Positions 8,400-18,577 of a stretch of 64,000 nt of DNA are shown here, one piece after another. This DNA is from Paraburkholderia lycopersici. Lineage in GTDB: Bacteria > Pseudomonadota > Gammaproteobacteria > Burkholderiales > Burkholderiaceae. Position 1 is the stretch's first letter. The number at the start of each line of letters is the position of its first letter. Where the stretch lies: the NCBI RefSeq assembly GCF_900096975.1, contig NZ_FMYQ01000006.1, positions 62,001-126,000 on the forward strand. The letters run 5' to 3'. A program made the translations under genes and the position numbers. Under the pieces are notes generated by a model that had not been told where the DNA came from, ran no database searches, and saw only the letters and a program-made list of their open reading frames with translations.

Positions 8400-9026
8400 T
8401 CAGGCGTTCTCTAGCACGATGCCTTCGATGATGTTCGCGACATCCTCGCACTTGTCCGTGATCGTTTCGAGCAGTTCGTAGATCGCCTTCAGCTTAATCA
8501 GCGTCTTGACGTCGTCTTCCTCGCGGAACAGCTTCGACATGGCCGCGCGCAACAGGCGGTCGGCGTCGGATTCGAGGCGGTCGATGTCCTCGCAGGCCTG
8601 CAGGATCGCGCGCGCCTGCTTCATGTCGGACAACAGCGCCACGGCCGCCTGCAGCCGCTCGGCCGTGGCCGTCACCACGTGCGCCAGCTGTCTCGCCTCG
8701 GAAGTCACCGCCTGCACGTCATAGAGCGAAATGGCCGTGGCGACGTCCTCCATGAGGTCGAGGCAGTCGTCCATCGTGGTAATCAGCTTGTGGATCTCGT
8801 CGCGATCGAGCGGCGTGATGAAGGTCTTGTGCAGCAGGTCGATCGCTTCGTGCGTGAGCTTGTCCGCCGCCTTTTCGGCCGCCTGGACGTTCTGCTTGTG
8901 CACCTCGGCATCGGCCAGGTTGTCGATCAGGAGTTCGAGCTCGTGGCTCGCGGAAACGATGCACTTCGCGTGCGCATTGAAGATTTCGAAGAACTTGCCC
9001 TCGGTGGGCATGAAGCGACCGAACAT
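8400..9026 (-). CDS. DUF47 family PhoU-like accessory protein of the phosphate transporter
   Basis: A 208-residue helical protein of the DUF47 (TIGR00153/PhoU-like) family, usually encoded before pit and thought to control or support the transporter. It is rich in acidic helices (DADRLLRAAMSKLFREE; ITDKCEDVANIIEG). The start is ATG 9026 (MFGRFMPTEGKFF), which fits the family's N-terminus; an in-frame upstream codon at 9083 would place the start within the operator-like repeats at 9052-9091. First gene of the operon with pit. Confidence 0.9.
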   Translation of the reverse strand: MFGRFMPTEGKFFEIFNAHAKCIVSASHELELLIDNLADAEVHKQNVQAAEKAADKLTHEAIDLLHKTFITPLDRDEIHKLITTMDDCLDLMEDVATAISLYDVQAVTSEARQLAHVVTATAERLQAAVALLSDMKQARAILQACEDIDRLESDADRLLRAAMSKLFREEDDVKTLIKLKAIYELLETITDKCEDVANIIEGIVLENA

Positions 9027-9051
9027 TGGTATCCCGGAAATTGGTCTCGGA

Positions 9052-9091
9052 TTGCCGTCACAAAACGGCAAGATAGCCGTCATAAAACGGC
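9052..9091. promoter_or_regulatory. tandem inverted repeats upstream of the DUF47-pit operon
   Basis: TTGCCGT-CACAAA-ACGGCAA (9052-9071) and GCCGT-CATAAA-ACGGC (9076-9091) are two dyads with the same 6-base spacer, 22 bases apart (about two helical turns). They lie 26-65 bases before the DUF47 ATG; a TACAAT -10-like hexamer is just upstream on the minus strand (9100-9095). Probable operator for a dimeric regulator. CCGTCAC/CCGTCAT at 11-base periodicity recalls a Pho box, but its orientation is opposite to transcription. Confidence 0.45.
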
Positions 9092-9185
9092 AATATTGTA
9101 TCGTCAGGCGAGAGCCGCCGCATGGATTGGCCGGCGCTCATGCAGCATTTGCGCCACTTTGGCGCAAGCTGCCTTCCCGCCGGCG

Positions 9186-10568
9186 TTATTCGCCGTAGAA
9201 GTTCTGCGCACCGGCAAAGTTGTCGAACTTCGTGTATTGCCCATGGAACGTGAGGCGAACCGGGCCGATCGGACCGTTACGTTGCTTGCCGATGATGATT
9301 TCCGCGGTACCCTTGTCAGGGCTGTCGGGGTTGTAGACTTCGTCGCGGTAAATGAACAGGATGACGTCTGCATCCTGCTCGATGGCGCCCGATTCGCGCA
9401 GGTCCGACATCACGGGACGCTTGTTCGGTCGTTGCTCGAGACCGCGGTTCAACTGCGACAACGCGATCACGGGCACGTCCAGTTCCTTCGCGAGGCTCTT
9501 GAGCGAACGCGAAATTTCGGAGATCTCGGTCGCGCGGTTTTCGCCCGATGTCGAACCGCTCATGAGCTGCAGGTAATCGATGATGATGAGGCCGAGCTTG
9601 CCGCACTGGCGCGACAGGCGCCGCGCGCGCGAGCGCAGCTCCATCGGATTCAGGCCGCCCGTTTCGTCGATGAAGATCTGCGCCTCGCTCATTTTCTGCA
9701 CGGCGTGCGTGAGCTTCGGCCAGTCTTCGTCGGTCAGGCGGCCGGTGCGCATGCGGTGCTGGTCGAGACGGCCCACCGAGCCGAGCATACGCATGATGAG
9801 CTGTGTGCCCGGCATTTCCATTGAGAACACCGCCACCGGCAGACCATATTCCACGGCCACGTATTCGCCGATGTTCATCGAGAACGCCGTTTTACCCATC
9901 GACGGACGGCCCGCCACGATGATCAGTTCGCCGCCGTGCATGCCCGACGTCATGCGGTCGAGGTCCATGAAGCCCGTGGGCGTGCCCGTCACGTCGCTTG
10001 GATTAGCCGTGTGATAGAGCGTGTCGATTCGCTCCACGACCTGCGTGAGCAGCGGCCCGATTTCGAGGAAGCCCTGGGTACCGCGCGCGCCGTCTTCGGC
10101 GATCGAGAACACTTTCGCCTCGGCCTCGTCGAGCAACTGGCGCACTTCCTTGCCCTGCGGGTTGAAGGCGTCGGCGGAAATCTCGTCGGCGACGGAAACG
10201 AGGCGGCGCAGCACCGCCCGGTCGCGCACGATTTCCGCGTAGCGGCGGATGTTCGCGGCGCTAGGCGTGTTCTGCGCGAGCGCGTTCAGGTACGCGAGCC
10301 CGCCCACGTCGTCGGCCTTGCCCGATGTGCCGAGCGCTTCGTACACCGTCACCACGTCGGCCGGACGCGTGGAGGCGATCAGACGGCCGATATGTTCGAA
10401 GATGACGCGGTGATCGTAGCGGTAGAAGTCGCTTTGCGAGAGGAAGTCGGCAATCCGGTCCCAGGCGCCGTTATCCAGCAGCAGGCCGCCGAGTACCGAC
10501 TGCTCGGCTTCGATCGAATGCGGCGGGACTTTCAGCGACTCGAGTTGGGGATCTTTCGGAGCGTTCAT
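9186..10568 (-). CDS. dnaB: replicative DNA helicase DnaB
   Basis: The hexameric 5'-3' helicase of the replication fork, 460 residues. The N-terminal primase-interacting domain (about residues 15-115) is followed by a RecA-like domain with P-loop AGRPSMGKT (about 219-227), Walker B LIIIDYLQL and the motif around LSQLNRGLEQR. ATG 10568 (MNAPKDPQ) is taken as the start; an in-frame TTG three codons upstream is less likely. It follows rplI in the conserved rpsF-priB-rpsR-rplI-dnaB order but is separated by a terminator at 10634-10664, so it probably has its own promoter or is reached by read-through. Confidence 0.96.
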   Translation of the reverse strand: MNAPKDPQLESLKVPPHSIEAEQSVLGGLLLDNGAWDRIADFLSQSDFYRYDHRVIFEHIGRLIASTRPADVVTVYEALGTSGKADDVGGLAYLNALAQNTPSAANIRRYAEIVRDRAVLRRLVSVADEISADAFNPQGKEVRQLLDEAEAKVFSIAEDGARGTQGFLEIGPLLTQVVERIDTLYHTANPSDVTGTPTGFMDLDRMTSGMHGGELIIVAGRPSMGKTAFSMNIGEYVAVEYGLPVAVFSMEMPGTQLIMRMLGSVGRLDQHRMRTGRLTDEDWPKLTHAVQKMSEAQIFIDETGGLNPMELRSRARRLSRQCGKLGLIIIDYLQLMSGSTSGENRATEISEISRSLKSLAKELDVPVIALSQLNRGLEQRPNKRPVMSDLRESGAIEQDADVILFIYRDEVYNPDSPDKGTAEIIIGKQRNGPIGPVRLTFHGQYTKFDNFAGAQNFYGE

Positions 10569-10633
10569 GGAGGGCAATTATCGGGCAATCGGGGCGCCCG
10601 GAACAAGCTTCAAAGCACGCTAATGAGCGCAAC

Positions 10634-10664
10634 AAAAAAGGCAGAAGCCCTGCGGCTCCTGCCC
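10634..10664 (-). terminator. terminator after rplI
   Basis: On the minus strand GGCAGGAGCC pairs with GGCTTCTGCC (10663-10640, one internal mismatch) followed by T6 (10639-10634). It separates the ribosomal protein operon from dnaB. Confidence 0.75.
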
Positions 10665-10716
10665 TTCCTGAGTCCTGCATCAAACCCGTGCGGCCCGTAC
10701 GGGCCCGCACGTGCGC

Positions 10717-11169
10717 TTAGGCGTGCTCGCCCAGCACCGACACCGTGACGTCGACGAGGACGTCGGTGTGCAGCGAAACCTGCACCGGGTGGTCGCCCAC
10801 CATCTTCAGCGGGCCTTCCGGCAGGCGCACTTGGGCCTTTTCCACTGAGAAGCCTTGCTTCGTGAGCGCGCCGGCGATGTCGGCGTTCGTGACCGAGCCG
10901 AACAGACGGCCGTCCACACCCGCCTTCTGGCTGATCTGAACGGTCAGGCCATTGAGCTTTTCGCCTTCGGCTTGCGCGGCTGCCAGCTTCTCGGCGGCGG
11001 CCTTTTCGAGTTCGGCGCGGCGAACTTCGAATTCGGCGATTGCGTCCTTCGTTGCGCGGCGTGCCTTCTTGTTCGGGATCAGGAAGTTACGTGCGTAACC
11101 GTCCTTCACCTTGACGATGTCGCCGAGGTTGCCCAGGTTGACGACTTTTTCCAGAAGAATGATCTGCAT
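10717..11169 (-). CDS. rplI: 50S ribosomal protein L9
   Basis: 150 residues, the usual size. The N-terminal domain starts [13 protein letters not shown] with the L9 signature G-D-I-V-x-V-K-x-G-Y-A-R-N-F (16-29), followed by the long connecting helix and the C-terminal rRNA-binding domain. L9 binds 23S rRNA near the L1 stalk. It is the last gene of the S6-PriB-S18-L9 operon; an A/G-rich ribosome site (AAGGAGC) precedes the ATG. Confidence 0.98.
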   Translation of the reverse strand: MQIILLEKVVNLGNLGDIVKVKDGYARNFLIPNKKARRATKDAIAEFEVRRAELEKAAAEKLAAAQAEGEKLNGLTVQISQKAGVDGRLFGSVTNADIAGALTKQGFSVEKAQVRLPEGPLKMVGDHPVQVSLHTDVLVDVTVSVLGEHA

Positions 11170-11196
11170 TCTATTGCTCCTTATCGCGTCGTCTTG

Positions 11197-11472
11197 TTAG
11201 GCCTTGTGCTGGTCGGTGTACGGCATCAGCGCGAGGAAACGCGCGCGCTTGATAGCCGTGTCCAGCTGACGCTGATAGTGGGCCTTCGTACCCGTCAGAC
11301 GAGCCGGCGTGATCTTGCCGTTTTCGCCGATGAAGTCCTTCAGCGTTTCGATGTCCTTGTAGTCGATCTGCTCGACGCCTGCAGCCGTGAAGCGGCAGAA
11401 CTTCTTGCGCTTGAAGAGCGGGTTTTGCTGTTGACGACGCTTGTCGAATTTCTTACCAGTAGGGCGGGCCAT
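11197..11472 (-). CDS. rpsR: 30S ribosomal protein S18
   Basis: 91 residues. A basic N-terminus ([13 protein letters not shown]) is followed by the conserved core: [17 protein letters not shown], the [15 protein letters not shown] stretch and [16 protein letters not shown]18 forms a heterodimer with S6 on the small-subunit platform, matching its place two genes after rpsF. The ATG at 11472 is 2 bases from the priB stop, so translation is probably coupled. Confidence 0.98.
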   Translation of the reverse strand: MARPTGKKFDKRRQQQNPLFKRKKFCRFTAAGVEQIDYKDIETLKDFIGENGKITPARLTGTKAHYQRQLDTAIKRARFLALMPYTDQHKA

Positions 11473-11474
11473 GA

Positions 11475-11774
11475 TTAGTCCTTTCCTGTGCCTTGCATTT
11501 CGGTGATGTGAAACACCAGGGTTCGCGCATTACGGTGCTTTTTCGCCAGAAAGCCGGTGAAGAGCGCTTCCACGCCCATCTCGCAGCTTTCCACGAGACC
11601 GCAGGCCTTGCCGGCCGCCACCGCGGGCATCGTGAGTTCGACGAAGCGGGAAACACCGGCCTCGACGACCTCCGTGCGGTGCTGCAACGTGACGCTGGCG
11701 ATCGGAACGCCGGCGGGGGTATACCGCACCGGTTCGCGTTCGACGACGCTAGCCGTGAGTTGCAGCCTGTTCAC
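11475..11774 (-). CDS. priB: primosomal replication protein N (PriB)
   Basis: 99 residues forming a single OB fold like SSB; binds ssDNA and helps PriA restart stalled forks. The start is GTG 11774 ([12 protein letters not shown]), with the conserved R-Y-T-P-A-G-V-P motif at 17-24. The gene is between rpsF and rpsR, the normal beta/gamma-proteobacterial location, and helps identify an otherwise weakly conserved sequence. Confidence 0.94.
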   Translation of the reverse strand: MNRLQLTASVVEREPVRYTPAGVPIASVTLQHRTEVVEAGVSRFVELTMPAVAAGKACGLVESCEMGVEALFTGFLAKKHRNARTLVFHITEMQGTGKD

Positions 11775-11819
11775 GGGGTTAATTCACGCAACTGAGCTTG
11801 AATCCTGATGGCTTGTGTT

Positions 11820-12191
11820 TTAAGCCTGCGCTTCGGTCGGCTGGGCAGCCGCCTTCTTGGCTTCTTCGCGCTGCACTTCCTTCATCATCGGCGACGGGCC
11901 GGTTTCGGCCTTCTTCATCTTGACAATGAGGTGACGCAGGACGGCATCGTTGAACTTGAACGCGTGTTCCAGTTCGTCGAGCGTGGCCTGGTCGCATTCG
12001 ATGTTCATGCAGACGTAGTGAGCCTTCGCGAGTTTCTCGATCATGTAGGCCAGTTGACGACGGCCCCAGTCTTCGATGCGGTGGATCTGGCCACCGTGCG
12101 AGGTGATCGTGCCCTTGTAGCGCTCGATCATGGCGGGCACTTGCTCGCTCTGATCGGGGTGCACGATGAAGACAATTTCGTAATGACGCAT
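11820..12191 (-). CDS. rpsF: 30S ribosomal protein S6
   Basis: 123 residues. The family hallmark [19 protein letters not shown] begins the protein and the RRQLAYMI segment is in place (about 53-60). The Lys/Glu-rich tail after residue 100 is typical of beta-proteobacteria. First gene of the rpsF-priB-rpsR-rplI operon; AGGAGTG lies just before the ATG. The leader (12200-12245) may hold the S6:S18 autoregulatory RNA. Confidence 0.98.
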   Translation of the reverse strand: MRHYEIVFIVHPDQSEQVPAMIERYKGTITSHGGQIHRIEDWGRRQLAYMIEKLAKAHYVCMNIECDQATLDELEHAFKFNDAVLRHLIVKMKKAETGPSPMMKEVQREEAKKAAAQPTEAQA

Positions 12192-12199
12192 GTATCACT

Positions 12200-12245
12200 C
12201 CTTGTGGATTAGAGCCACCCGGGCGTCGGAACCGGTGCGGCAAGT
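12200..12245 (-). promoter_or_regulatory. possible S6:S18-binding leader of the rpsF operon
   Basis: The rpsF leader RNA can form a short stem, GCCGC with GTGGC, enclosing ACCGG and TCCGA. S6:S18 leader motifs are known upstream of rpsF in many bacteria and involve unpaired CCG triplets. The match here is by eye only. Confidence 0.25.
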
Positions 12246-12391
12246 GAGAAGCCGAAGATTGTAGCGCGCCGCTGCCGCCCGCGCAACTGGAATCGCGCGG
12301 CGGCGGTCTGATTCGGGCGTGTTTTCAATGACTTGCGGCGCGCATGTCGCCTGAACATGTCTCGCCTCGTGGCGCCACGTTGCGGCAGCGC

Positions 12392-13312
12392 CTACCCGCC
12401 GGCCGTCTCGCTCGCGCCAGCCGAAAGACGGGCGTCGAGCGCCGCGCGCAGGCCGTCGAGCGCATCGGCGCCCGCGTCCGTCACGGCCCACCACGTCATG
12501 CCCGCCGCCTGCCAGCGCTCGAGTGCGTAGCCCTCGCTCGTATGCGTCGCCGCGCCGCCCGGGAACACCGAGCCGCTCGCGCCGGGCGGGAACACGTAGA
12601 CGTCGATCACGTGCTTGCGATAGTGATAGACGAGCACCGCGACGCGCTCGCGCCCCACATAGTCGAGGCGCCCTCCAGCGAGCGCAAAGCCCTGCTGCGC
12701 CAGGTCGAAGACGGGTGGCGCGTAGTCGATGCGGCCGTTGAACCACGGCTTCACGGTATGGCGGTCCGTCGAGATCACGTCGAGGTCGCGGCCCGAGATC
12801 TGGGCGCGCACGTGGCTCGACACCAGATCATCGACGAACGCGGCTTCCGCCGCCGGGCGACGCAGATGCAACGCGGCGATCACGGCGAGCGCGCACAGCA
12901 CCAGCGCGGCGCAGCCGAACCACGCTAGCGTCGCCGCGCGCGGGCCCGCGCCGTCTGCCGGGGCGCTCCAGCCGCCCGCCCCGCCGCCGCCTGCCGCCTG
13001 GCCGCCTTGCAGCCGGTCGCGCAGCCACGCGCGCCACCCGGACGGACCGCGCGCGCGCGAAGGCGACCGGCTTGCCATCGCGGGCGCGTCCTCCGTCGCC
13101 GGCAAAGAAGCAACGATGCGCGCGGCAAGCCCGGCGGGCGGCCGGTGATAGGGCGCGCAGCGAATCATGCGGGAAATGGCCTGCGCCTCGTCGGCGGCGC
13201 GGCGGCACGCTGCGCAACTGGCCAGATGCTCGCGCACGCGCCACTCGTCGGCGGCGGAGAGTTCGCGATCGACGCTCGCGTCGACCAGCGGGCGCGCTTC
13301 GTTACAGTTCAT
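12392..13312 (-). CDS. zinc-finger anti-sigma factor, single-pass membrane protein
   Basis: 306 residues. The N-terminal anti-sigma zinc finger has H29-x3-C33-x2-C36 (REHLASCAACR), the ZAS pattern. A low-complexity linker precedes one transmembrane helix (about 128-150) and a periplasmic domain of about 155 residues. It should hold the adjacent ECF sigma factor at the membrane until a signal is sensed outside. The start ATG 13312 overlaps the sigma gene's end by 11 bases, indicating coupled translation. The periplasmic sensor part shows no domain I recognise. Confidence 0.87.
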   Translation of the reverse strand: MNCNEARPLVDASVDRELSAADEWRVREHLASCAACRRAADEAQAISRMIRCAPYHRPPAGLAARIVASLPATEDAPAMASRSPSRARGPSGWRAWLRDRLQGGQAAGGGGAGGWSAPADGAGPRAATLAWFGCAALVLCALAVIAALHLRRPAAEAAFVDDLVSSHVRAQISGRDLDVISTDRHTVKPWFNGRIDYAPPVFDLAQQGFALAGGRLDYVGRERVAVLVYHYRKHVIDVYVFPPGASGSVFPGGAATHTSEGYALERWQAAGMTWWAVTDAGADALDGLRAALDARLSAGASETAGG

Positions 13313-14072
13313 CGGGCGCCTCCGTGGTACGGCCTTCGGTACGTGGGCGTTGGCGCGAAGGCGCGCCGCCGTCGGCGGACGGCTCCTCGCGGAACCGTCC
13401 GCCCGTTTCACGGCCGGATGATCTCCTGGCTTGACGGCTTCCCCCGACTCCCGGCCGGCCTTCCCCACAACCGTCTGCGCGCATGGCCGCTTCGCCCGCC
13501 GATGCCTGGCCGCGCCCGGCACCCCGGTAAGCCGCCAGCAGCACCGCAAGACGCCGCCGGCCGCGCGAGAGCCGCGACATCACCGTGCCGACGGGCAAGT
13601 CGGCAATCGCTGCGATTTCACGGTAGCCAAGTTCCTCGAGCTCGCGCAGCACCAGCACCTCGCGGTATTCCACGGGCAGGCGCTGCAGCGCGGCCTGCAC
13701 GTGGCGCGCGTCCTCGGCACGGATGGCGAGCGTCTCGGGATCGATGCCGCCCGTTTCCCAGCCTTCGAGCGGCGCGTCGTCGCGCAGGTCGTCGAGCGGC
13801 GCGACGTCTTCCGCGCCCGCGCGCCGCCGCCACTCGTCGTACCAGACGCGCCGCACGATCGCGAGCAGCCACGGGCGCGCTTCTTCGCCGCGAAACGCGT
13901 CGAAGAAGCGAAACGCGCGCAGAAACGCCTCCTGGACGATGTCTTCCGCGTCGCCCGGATTGCGCGAGAGCCAGCGCGCGAGGTTGTAGGCCGCATCGAG
14001 ATGCGGCAGCGCCAGCGCCTGGAAACGGCGGCTGCGCCCTGCCTCGTCCTGCTCGTACGCGGATTCGCCCAC
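13302..14072 (-). CDS. ECF-type RNA polymerase sigma factor with long C-terminal tail
   Basis: An extracytoplasmic-function sigma factor (256 residues from GTG 14072). Region 2 is about residues 20-85 (DAEDIVQEAFLRAFRFF) and region 4 about 130-180 (LPVEYREVLVLRE; IAAIADLPVGTVMSRLSRGR). A basic, low-complexity tail of about 70 residues follows, unusual for the family. GTG 14072 has GAGGGGA upstream; an in-frame ATG at 14123 would sit at the transcription start predicted from the GGGAAT-N16-CGGTA element (14154-14128), so it is disfavoured. Co-translated with the anti-sigma gene; probably self-activating. Confidence 0.88.
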   Translation of the reverse strand: MGESAYEQDEAGRSRRFQALALPHLDAAYNLARWLSRNPGDAEDIVQEAFLRAFRFFDAFRGEEARPWLLAIVRRVWYDEWRRRAGAEDVAPLDDLRDDAPLEGWETGGIDPETLAIRAEDARHVQAALQRLPVEYREVLVLRELEELGYREIAAIADLPVGTVMSRLSRGRRRLAVLLAAYRGAGRGQASAGEAAMRADGCGEGRPGVGGSRQARRSSGRETGGRFREEPSADGGAPSRQRPRTEGRTTEAPDEL

Positions 14073-14127
14073 GTCGTCCCCTCGCGTCTTCGTCTGGCTC
14101 GCGCGACCGTGGCCGCGATGCACGCAT

Positions 14128-14154
14128 TACCGACGCCGGGCCCAGTTTATTCCC
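14128..14154 (-). promoter_or_regulatory. ECF-type promoter of the sigma/anti-sigma operon
   Basis: On the minus strand GGGAAT (14154-14149), 16 bases, then CGGTA (14132-14128). The same element occurs on the other strand before the metallophosphoesterase gene. Confidence 0.6.
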
Positions 14155-14184
14155 GCCGCGCACACGCGAATACGAAAAAAATGT

Positions 14185-14211
14185 GGGAATGGAAAGCGTA
14201 TCAATCCGGTA
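14185..14211 (+). promoter_or_regulatory. ECF-type promoter of the metallophosphoesterase-cupredoxin unit
   Basis: GGGAAT (14185-14190), 16 bases, CGGTA (14207-14211). Predicted start near 14218, 25 bases before the ATG. Identical in both hexamer cores and spacing to the element at 14128-14154. Confidence 0.6.
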
Positions 14212-14242
14212 GGACAGTCATCCAACCCGAGAGGAGACTGTC

Positions 14243-15142
14243 ATGCACACCCGCCTCACCCGCCGCGATTTCCTGCACCTGGCCGCCGTCGGCGGCGGCG
14301 CCGCGTTCGCCTCGGCGCTGCCCGGCTGGGCCGCCGGCCAGGCAGCGGGCCATGCCAACTTCTTCTTCGTACAGCTCTCCGACGCCCACTGGGGCTTCGA
14401 GGGCCCGGCCGTCAATCCCGACGCGAAGGGCACGCTGCCGAAGGCGATCGCCGCCGTCAACGCGCTGCCGGCCCAACCCGACTTCGTGATGTTCACGGGC
14501 GACCTCACCCACACGACCGACGACCCCGCCGTGCGCCGCGCGCGCATGCGCGAGTTCCAGCAAATCGTCGGCGGATTGCGCGCGAAGCCGCTCCATCTGA
14601 TGCCCGGCGAGCACGACGCGAGCCTCGACAACGGCGCCGCGTTTCGCGAACTGTTCGGCGAGACGCACTACACATTCGACCATCGCGGCGTGCACTTCAT
14701 CGTGCTCGACAATGTGTCCGATCCGGCGGGACGCATCGGCGAGACCCAGCTTGCGTGGCTCGCCGACGATCTGAACCGGCAGCCGGAGGACGCGCGCATC
14801 GTCGTCTTCACGCACCGTCCGCTCTTCGACCTCGCGCCCCAGTGGGACTGGGCAACGCGCGACGGCGCCCAGGCGATCTCGCTGCTGCAGAAGCATCCGT
14901 ACGTCACCGTGTTCTACGGCCACATCCACCAGGAGCATCACGCGATGACGGGCACGATCGCGCATCACGCCGCGCGCTCGCTGATGTTCCCGCTGCCCGC
15001 GCCGATGTCGCAGGCGCAACGCCTGCCGGTGCCCTGGGACGCATCCGCGCCGTACAAGGGACTCGGCTGGCGCAGCGTCGAGGTCGACGGCGCGCCGCAG
15101 GCTTACGCGCTCAACGAAATGCCGATCCGCACGCTGGGCTGA
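14243..15142 (+). CDS. Tat-exported metallophosphoesterase
   Basis: 299 residues. The N-terminus is a twin-arginine signal (TRRDFLHLAAVGGGAAF, RR at 7-8), so the protein is exported folded, with metals loaded. The calcineurin-like phosphoesterase motifs are present: LSDAHW (D47, H49), FTGDLTHTTDD, PGEHDA (a GNHE variant with Glu for Asn), FTHRP and GHIHQEH. The likely product is a periplasmic phosphodiesterase or phosphatase; the substrate is unknown. GAGAGGAG lies before the ATG. It is divergent from the sigma factor and 48 bases before the cupredoxin gene. Confidence 0.88.
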   Translation: MHTRLTRRDFLHLAAVGGGAAFASALPGWAAGQAAGHANFFFVQLSDAHWGFEGPAVNPDAKGTLPKAIAAVNALPAQPDFVMFTGDLTHTTDDPAVRRARMREFQQIVGGLRAKPLHLMPGEHDASLDNGAAFRELFGETHYTFDHRGVHFIVLDNVSDPAGRIGETQLAWLADDLNRQPEDARIVVFTHRPLFDLAPQWDWATRDGAQAISLLQKHPYVTVFYGHIHQEHHAMTGTIAHHAARSLMFPLPAPMSQAQRLPVPWDASAPYKGLGWRSVEVDGAPQAYALNEMPIRTLG

Positions 15143-15190
15143 ACGCATCGACACCCATCGACACCCGTCGACACCAACCGGGAGCCCAGG

Positions 15191-15577
15191 ATGCCGAAAC
15201 TCGCCCCGCTCTTCGCCCGTGCGCCCAGCGCGGCGCGCCGCCGCTGGCTCGTTGCCGCCGCCGCGAGCGCCGCGGCCTTGCTGCGCATCGACGCGCACGC
15301 CGCGCCGCGCGTCATCAAGGTCCACGCGCGGCGCTTCGTCTTCGCGCCCGATCACATCGCGCTCGCTCCGCACGAGCAGGTCGTGTTCGAGATCACCGCG
15401 CAGGACACCACGATGGGTTTCTCGATCCCTCAGTTCGGCGTGCGCGCCGACGTGCCGCCGGGCACCGTGGTCAAGCTCGCCGCCACGGCGGGCGACGCGG
15501 GCACCGTGCCGTTTTTGTGCGACATCTTCTGTGGCTCGGGGCACGAGTCGATGAACGGCGTGATCGTGGTCGGTTGA
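15191..15577 (+). CDS. periplasmic cupredoxin with a CuA-like copper site
   Basis: 128 residues: a signal sequence with RRR at its n-region (residues 16-18) and a single cupredoxin domain. The motif C110-D-I-F-C114-GSG-H118-ES-M121 matches the CuA loop of cytochrome oxidase subunit II and nitrous oxide reductase. In those proteins a second His comes from an earlier strand; at the equivalent place here the sequence is TTMGFSIP, with Met75 where His is expected. The protein is too small to be subunit II and has no membrane hairpin. Probably an electron carrier or copper-binding partner of the neighbouring exported esterase. Confidence 0.85.
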   Translation: MPKLAPLFARAPSAARRRWLVAAAASAAALLRIDAHAAPRVIKVHARRFVFAPDHIALAPHEQVVFEITAQDTTMGFSIPQFGVRADVPPGTVVKLAATAGDAGTVPFLCDIFCGSGHESMNGVIVVG

Positions 15578-15588
15578 CGGCGCGAGGA

Positions 15589-16497
15589 CTACGCGCCGCT
15601 CCAGTAACCGGGCCGCGCGTAGACCTCCTTGAGGTAGTCGATGAAATACCGCACTCTCGCGGGCACGTAACGCTGCTGCGGATACACCGCGAGGATGTCG
15701 TAATCGGGCAGCGCGTACTCGTCGAGCACGGTTTCGAGCTCGCCGCGCGCGAGCTGTGCGTCGATCTCCCATGTCGAGCGCCAGCCAAGTCCGAGGCCTT
15801 CGGTCACCCAGCGGTGCAGCAGTTCGCCGTCGTTGCAGTCGAGCGTGCCGCCCACGCGAACGGTCACGAGCTTGCCGTTGCGGCTGAAGTACCAGCCGCG
15901 GTTCTGGCCGCCCTGCAGGTTGAACGCAAGGCAGTTGTGGTTGGGCAAGTCTTCGAGCGCTTTCGGGCGCCCGTGCTTGCGAAAGTATTCGGGCGTGCCG
16001 CACACCACGCGGCGGTTCGAGGCCAGCTTCACGGCGACGAAGTTCGGATCGACCGCGCCGCCGATGCGGATCGACAGATCGTAGCCCTCGCGCACCAGAT
16101 CGACCACGCGGTCGGTGAGATTGAACGACACCTGCAGCTCCGGCTTGTCGGCGAGAAACCCGGGTGCGAGCGGCGCAACGTGCTTGCGCCCGAACGCGGC
16201 GGGGGCCGAAACGATCAAATGGCCGCTCACCACCTGGCGGCCCGCCGAAAGTTCGTTCTCGGCCTGGTCCCAGTCGGCGAGCAGGCCGCGGCAACGCTCC
16301 AGAAACGCAGCGCCTTCCTCGCTCACCACGAGCCGCCGCGTCGAGCGGTAGATCAGCTTCACGCCGAGGCGCTTTTCCAGCGCGTCGATGCGCCGCCCGA
16401 GTATCACCGGCGAGACGCCCTCCTCGAGCGCCGCCGCAGCGAGGCTGCCTGCGTCCGCCACGCGCACGAAGGTTTCGATCTGCTTGAAGCGGTCCAT
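15589..16497 (-). CDS. LysR-family transcriptional regulator
   Basis: 302 residues. The winged HTH is at about 1-60 ([33 protein letters not shown] spacing) and the effector-binding domain covers about 90-295. ATG 16497 begins the HTH; longer frames upstream have no homology to the family. It is divergent from gcl, with 211 bases between, the classic layout for a LysR activator of the adjacent operon, so it probably responds to glyoxylate or a related metabolite. The ligand is an inference from position. Confidence 0.9.
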   Translation of the reverse strand: MDRFKQIETFVRVADAGSLAAAALEEGVSPVILGRRIDALEKRLGVKLIYRSTRRLVVSEEGAAFLERCRGLLADWDQAENELSAGRQVVSGHLIVSAPAAFGRKHVAPLAPGFLADKPELQVSFNLTDRVVDLVREGYDLSIRIGGAVDPNFVAVKLASNRRVVCGTPEYFRKHGRPKALEDLPNHNCLAFNLQGGQNRGWYFSRNGKLVTVRVGGTLDCNDGELLHRWVTEGLGLGWRSTWEIDAQLARGELETVLDEYALPDYDILAVYPQQRYVPARVRYFIDYLKEVYARPGYWSGA

Positions 16498-16708
16498 TTC
16501 CTGTCTCCTCTCCCCGATCCGACCCGAGCGCCGGTGCGCCGCCCGCCATCCCGGACGCCCCGCCCGAAAACGCCGCCGCACCGGCATTCCATACTTTTTG
16601 TTTCGGAATAAACGACCTGGACTGATCTTATCAAACCTTTCCCGCACGCCTACAGTGGGCCTCAACCGCTTAGCCATTCCTCGCATACGAGACATTCAGG
16701 AGATATTC

Positions 16709-18484
<1,776 letters not shown>

Positions 18485-18577
18485 TGTTTCAGCGTTTTGC
18501 CTCATCCGCTTTTCGCGCTCAGCCCTGACGTGCGAAAAGCGGTCTCTCTCCCACTCATCGCCCCAGGAGGCACACCC

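Noticed and set aside
9052..9091. Canonical Pho box
   Set aside because: The 11-base periodicity is suggestive, but the half-sites deviate from CTGTCAT and point against the operon; kept only as an unspecified operator.
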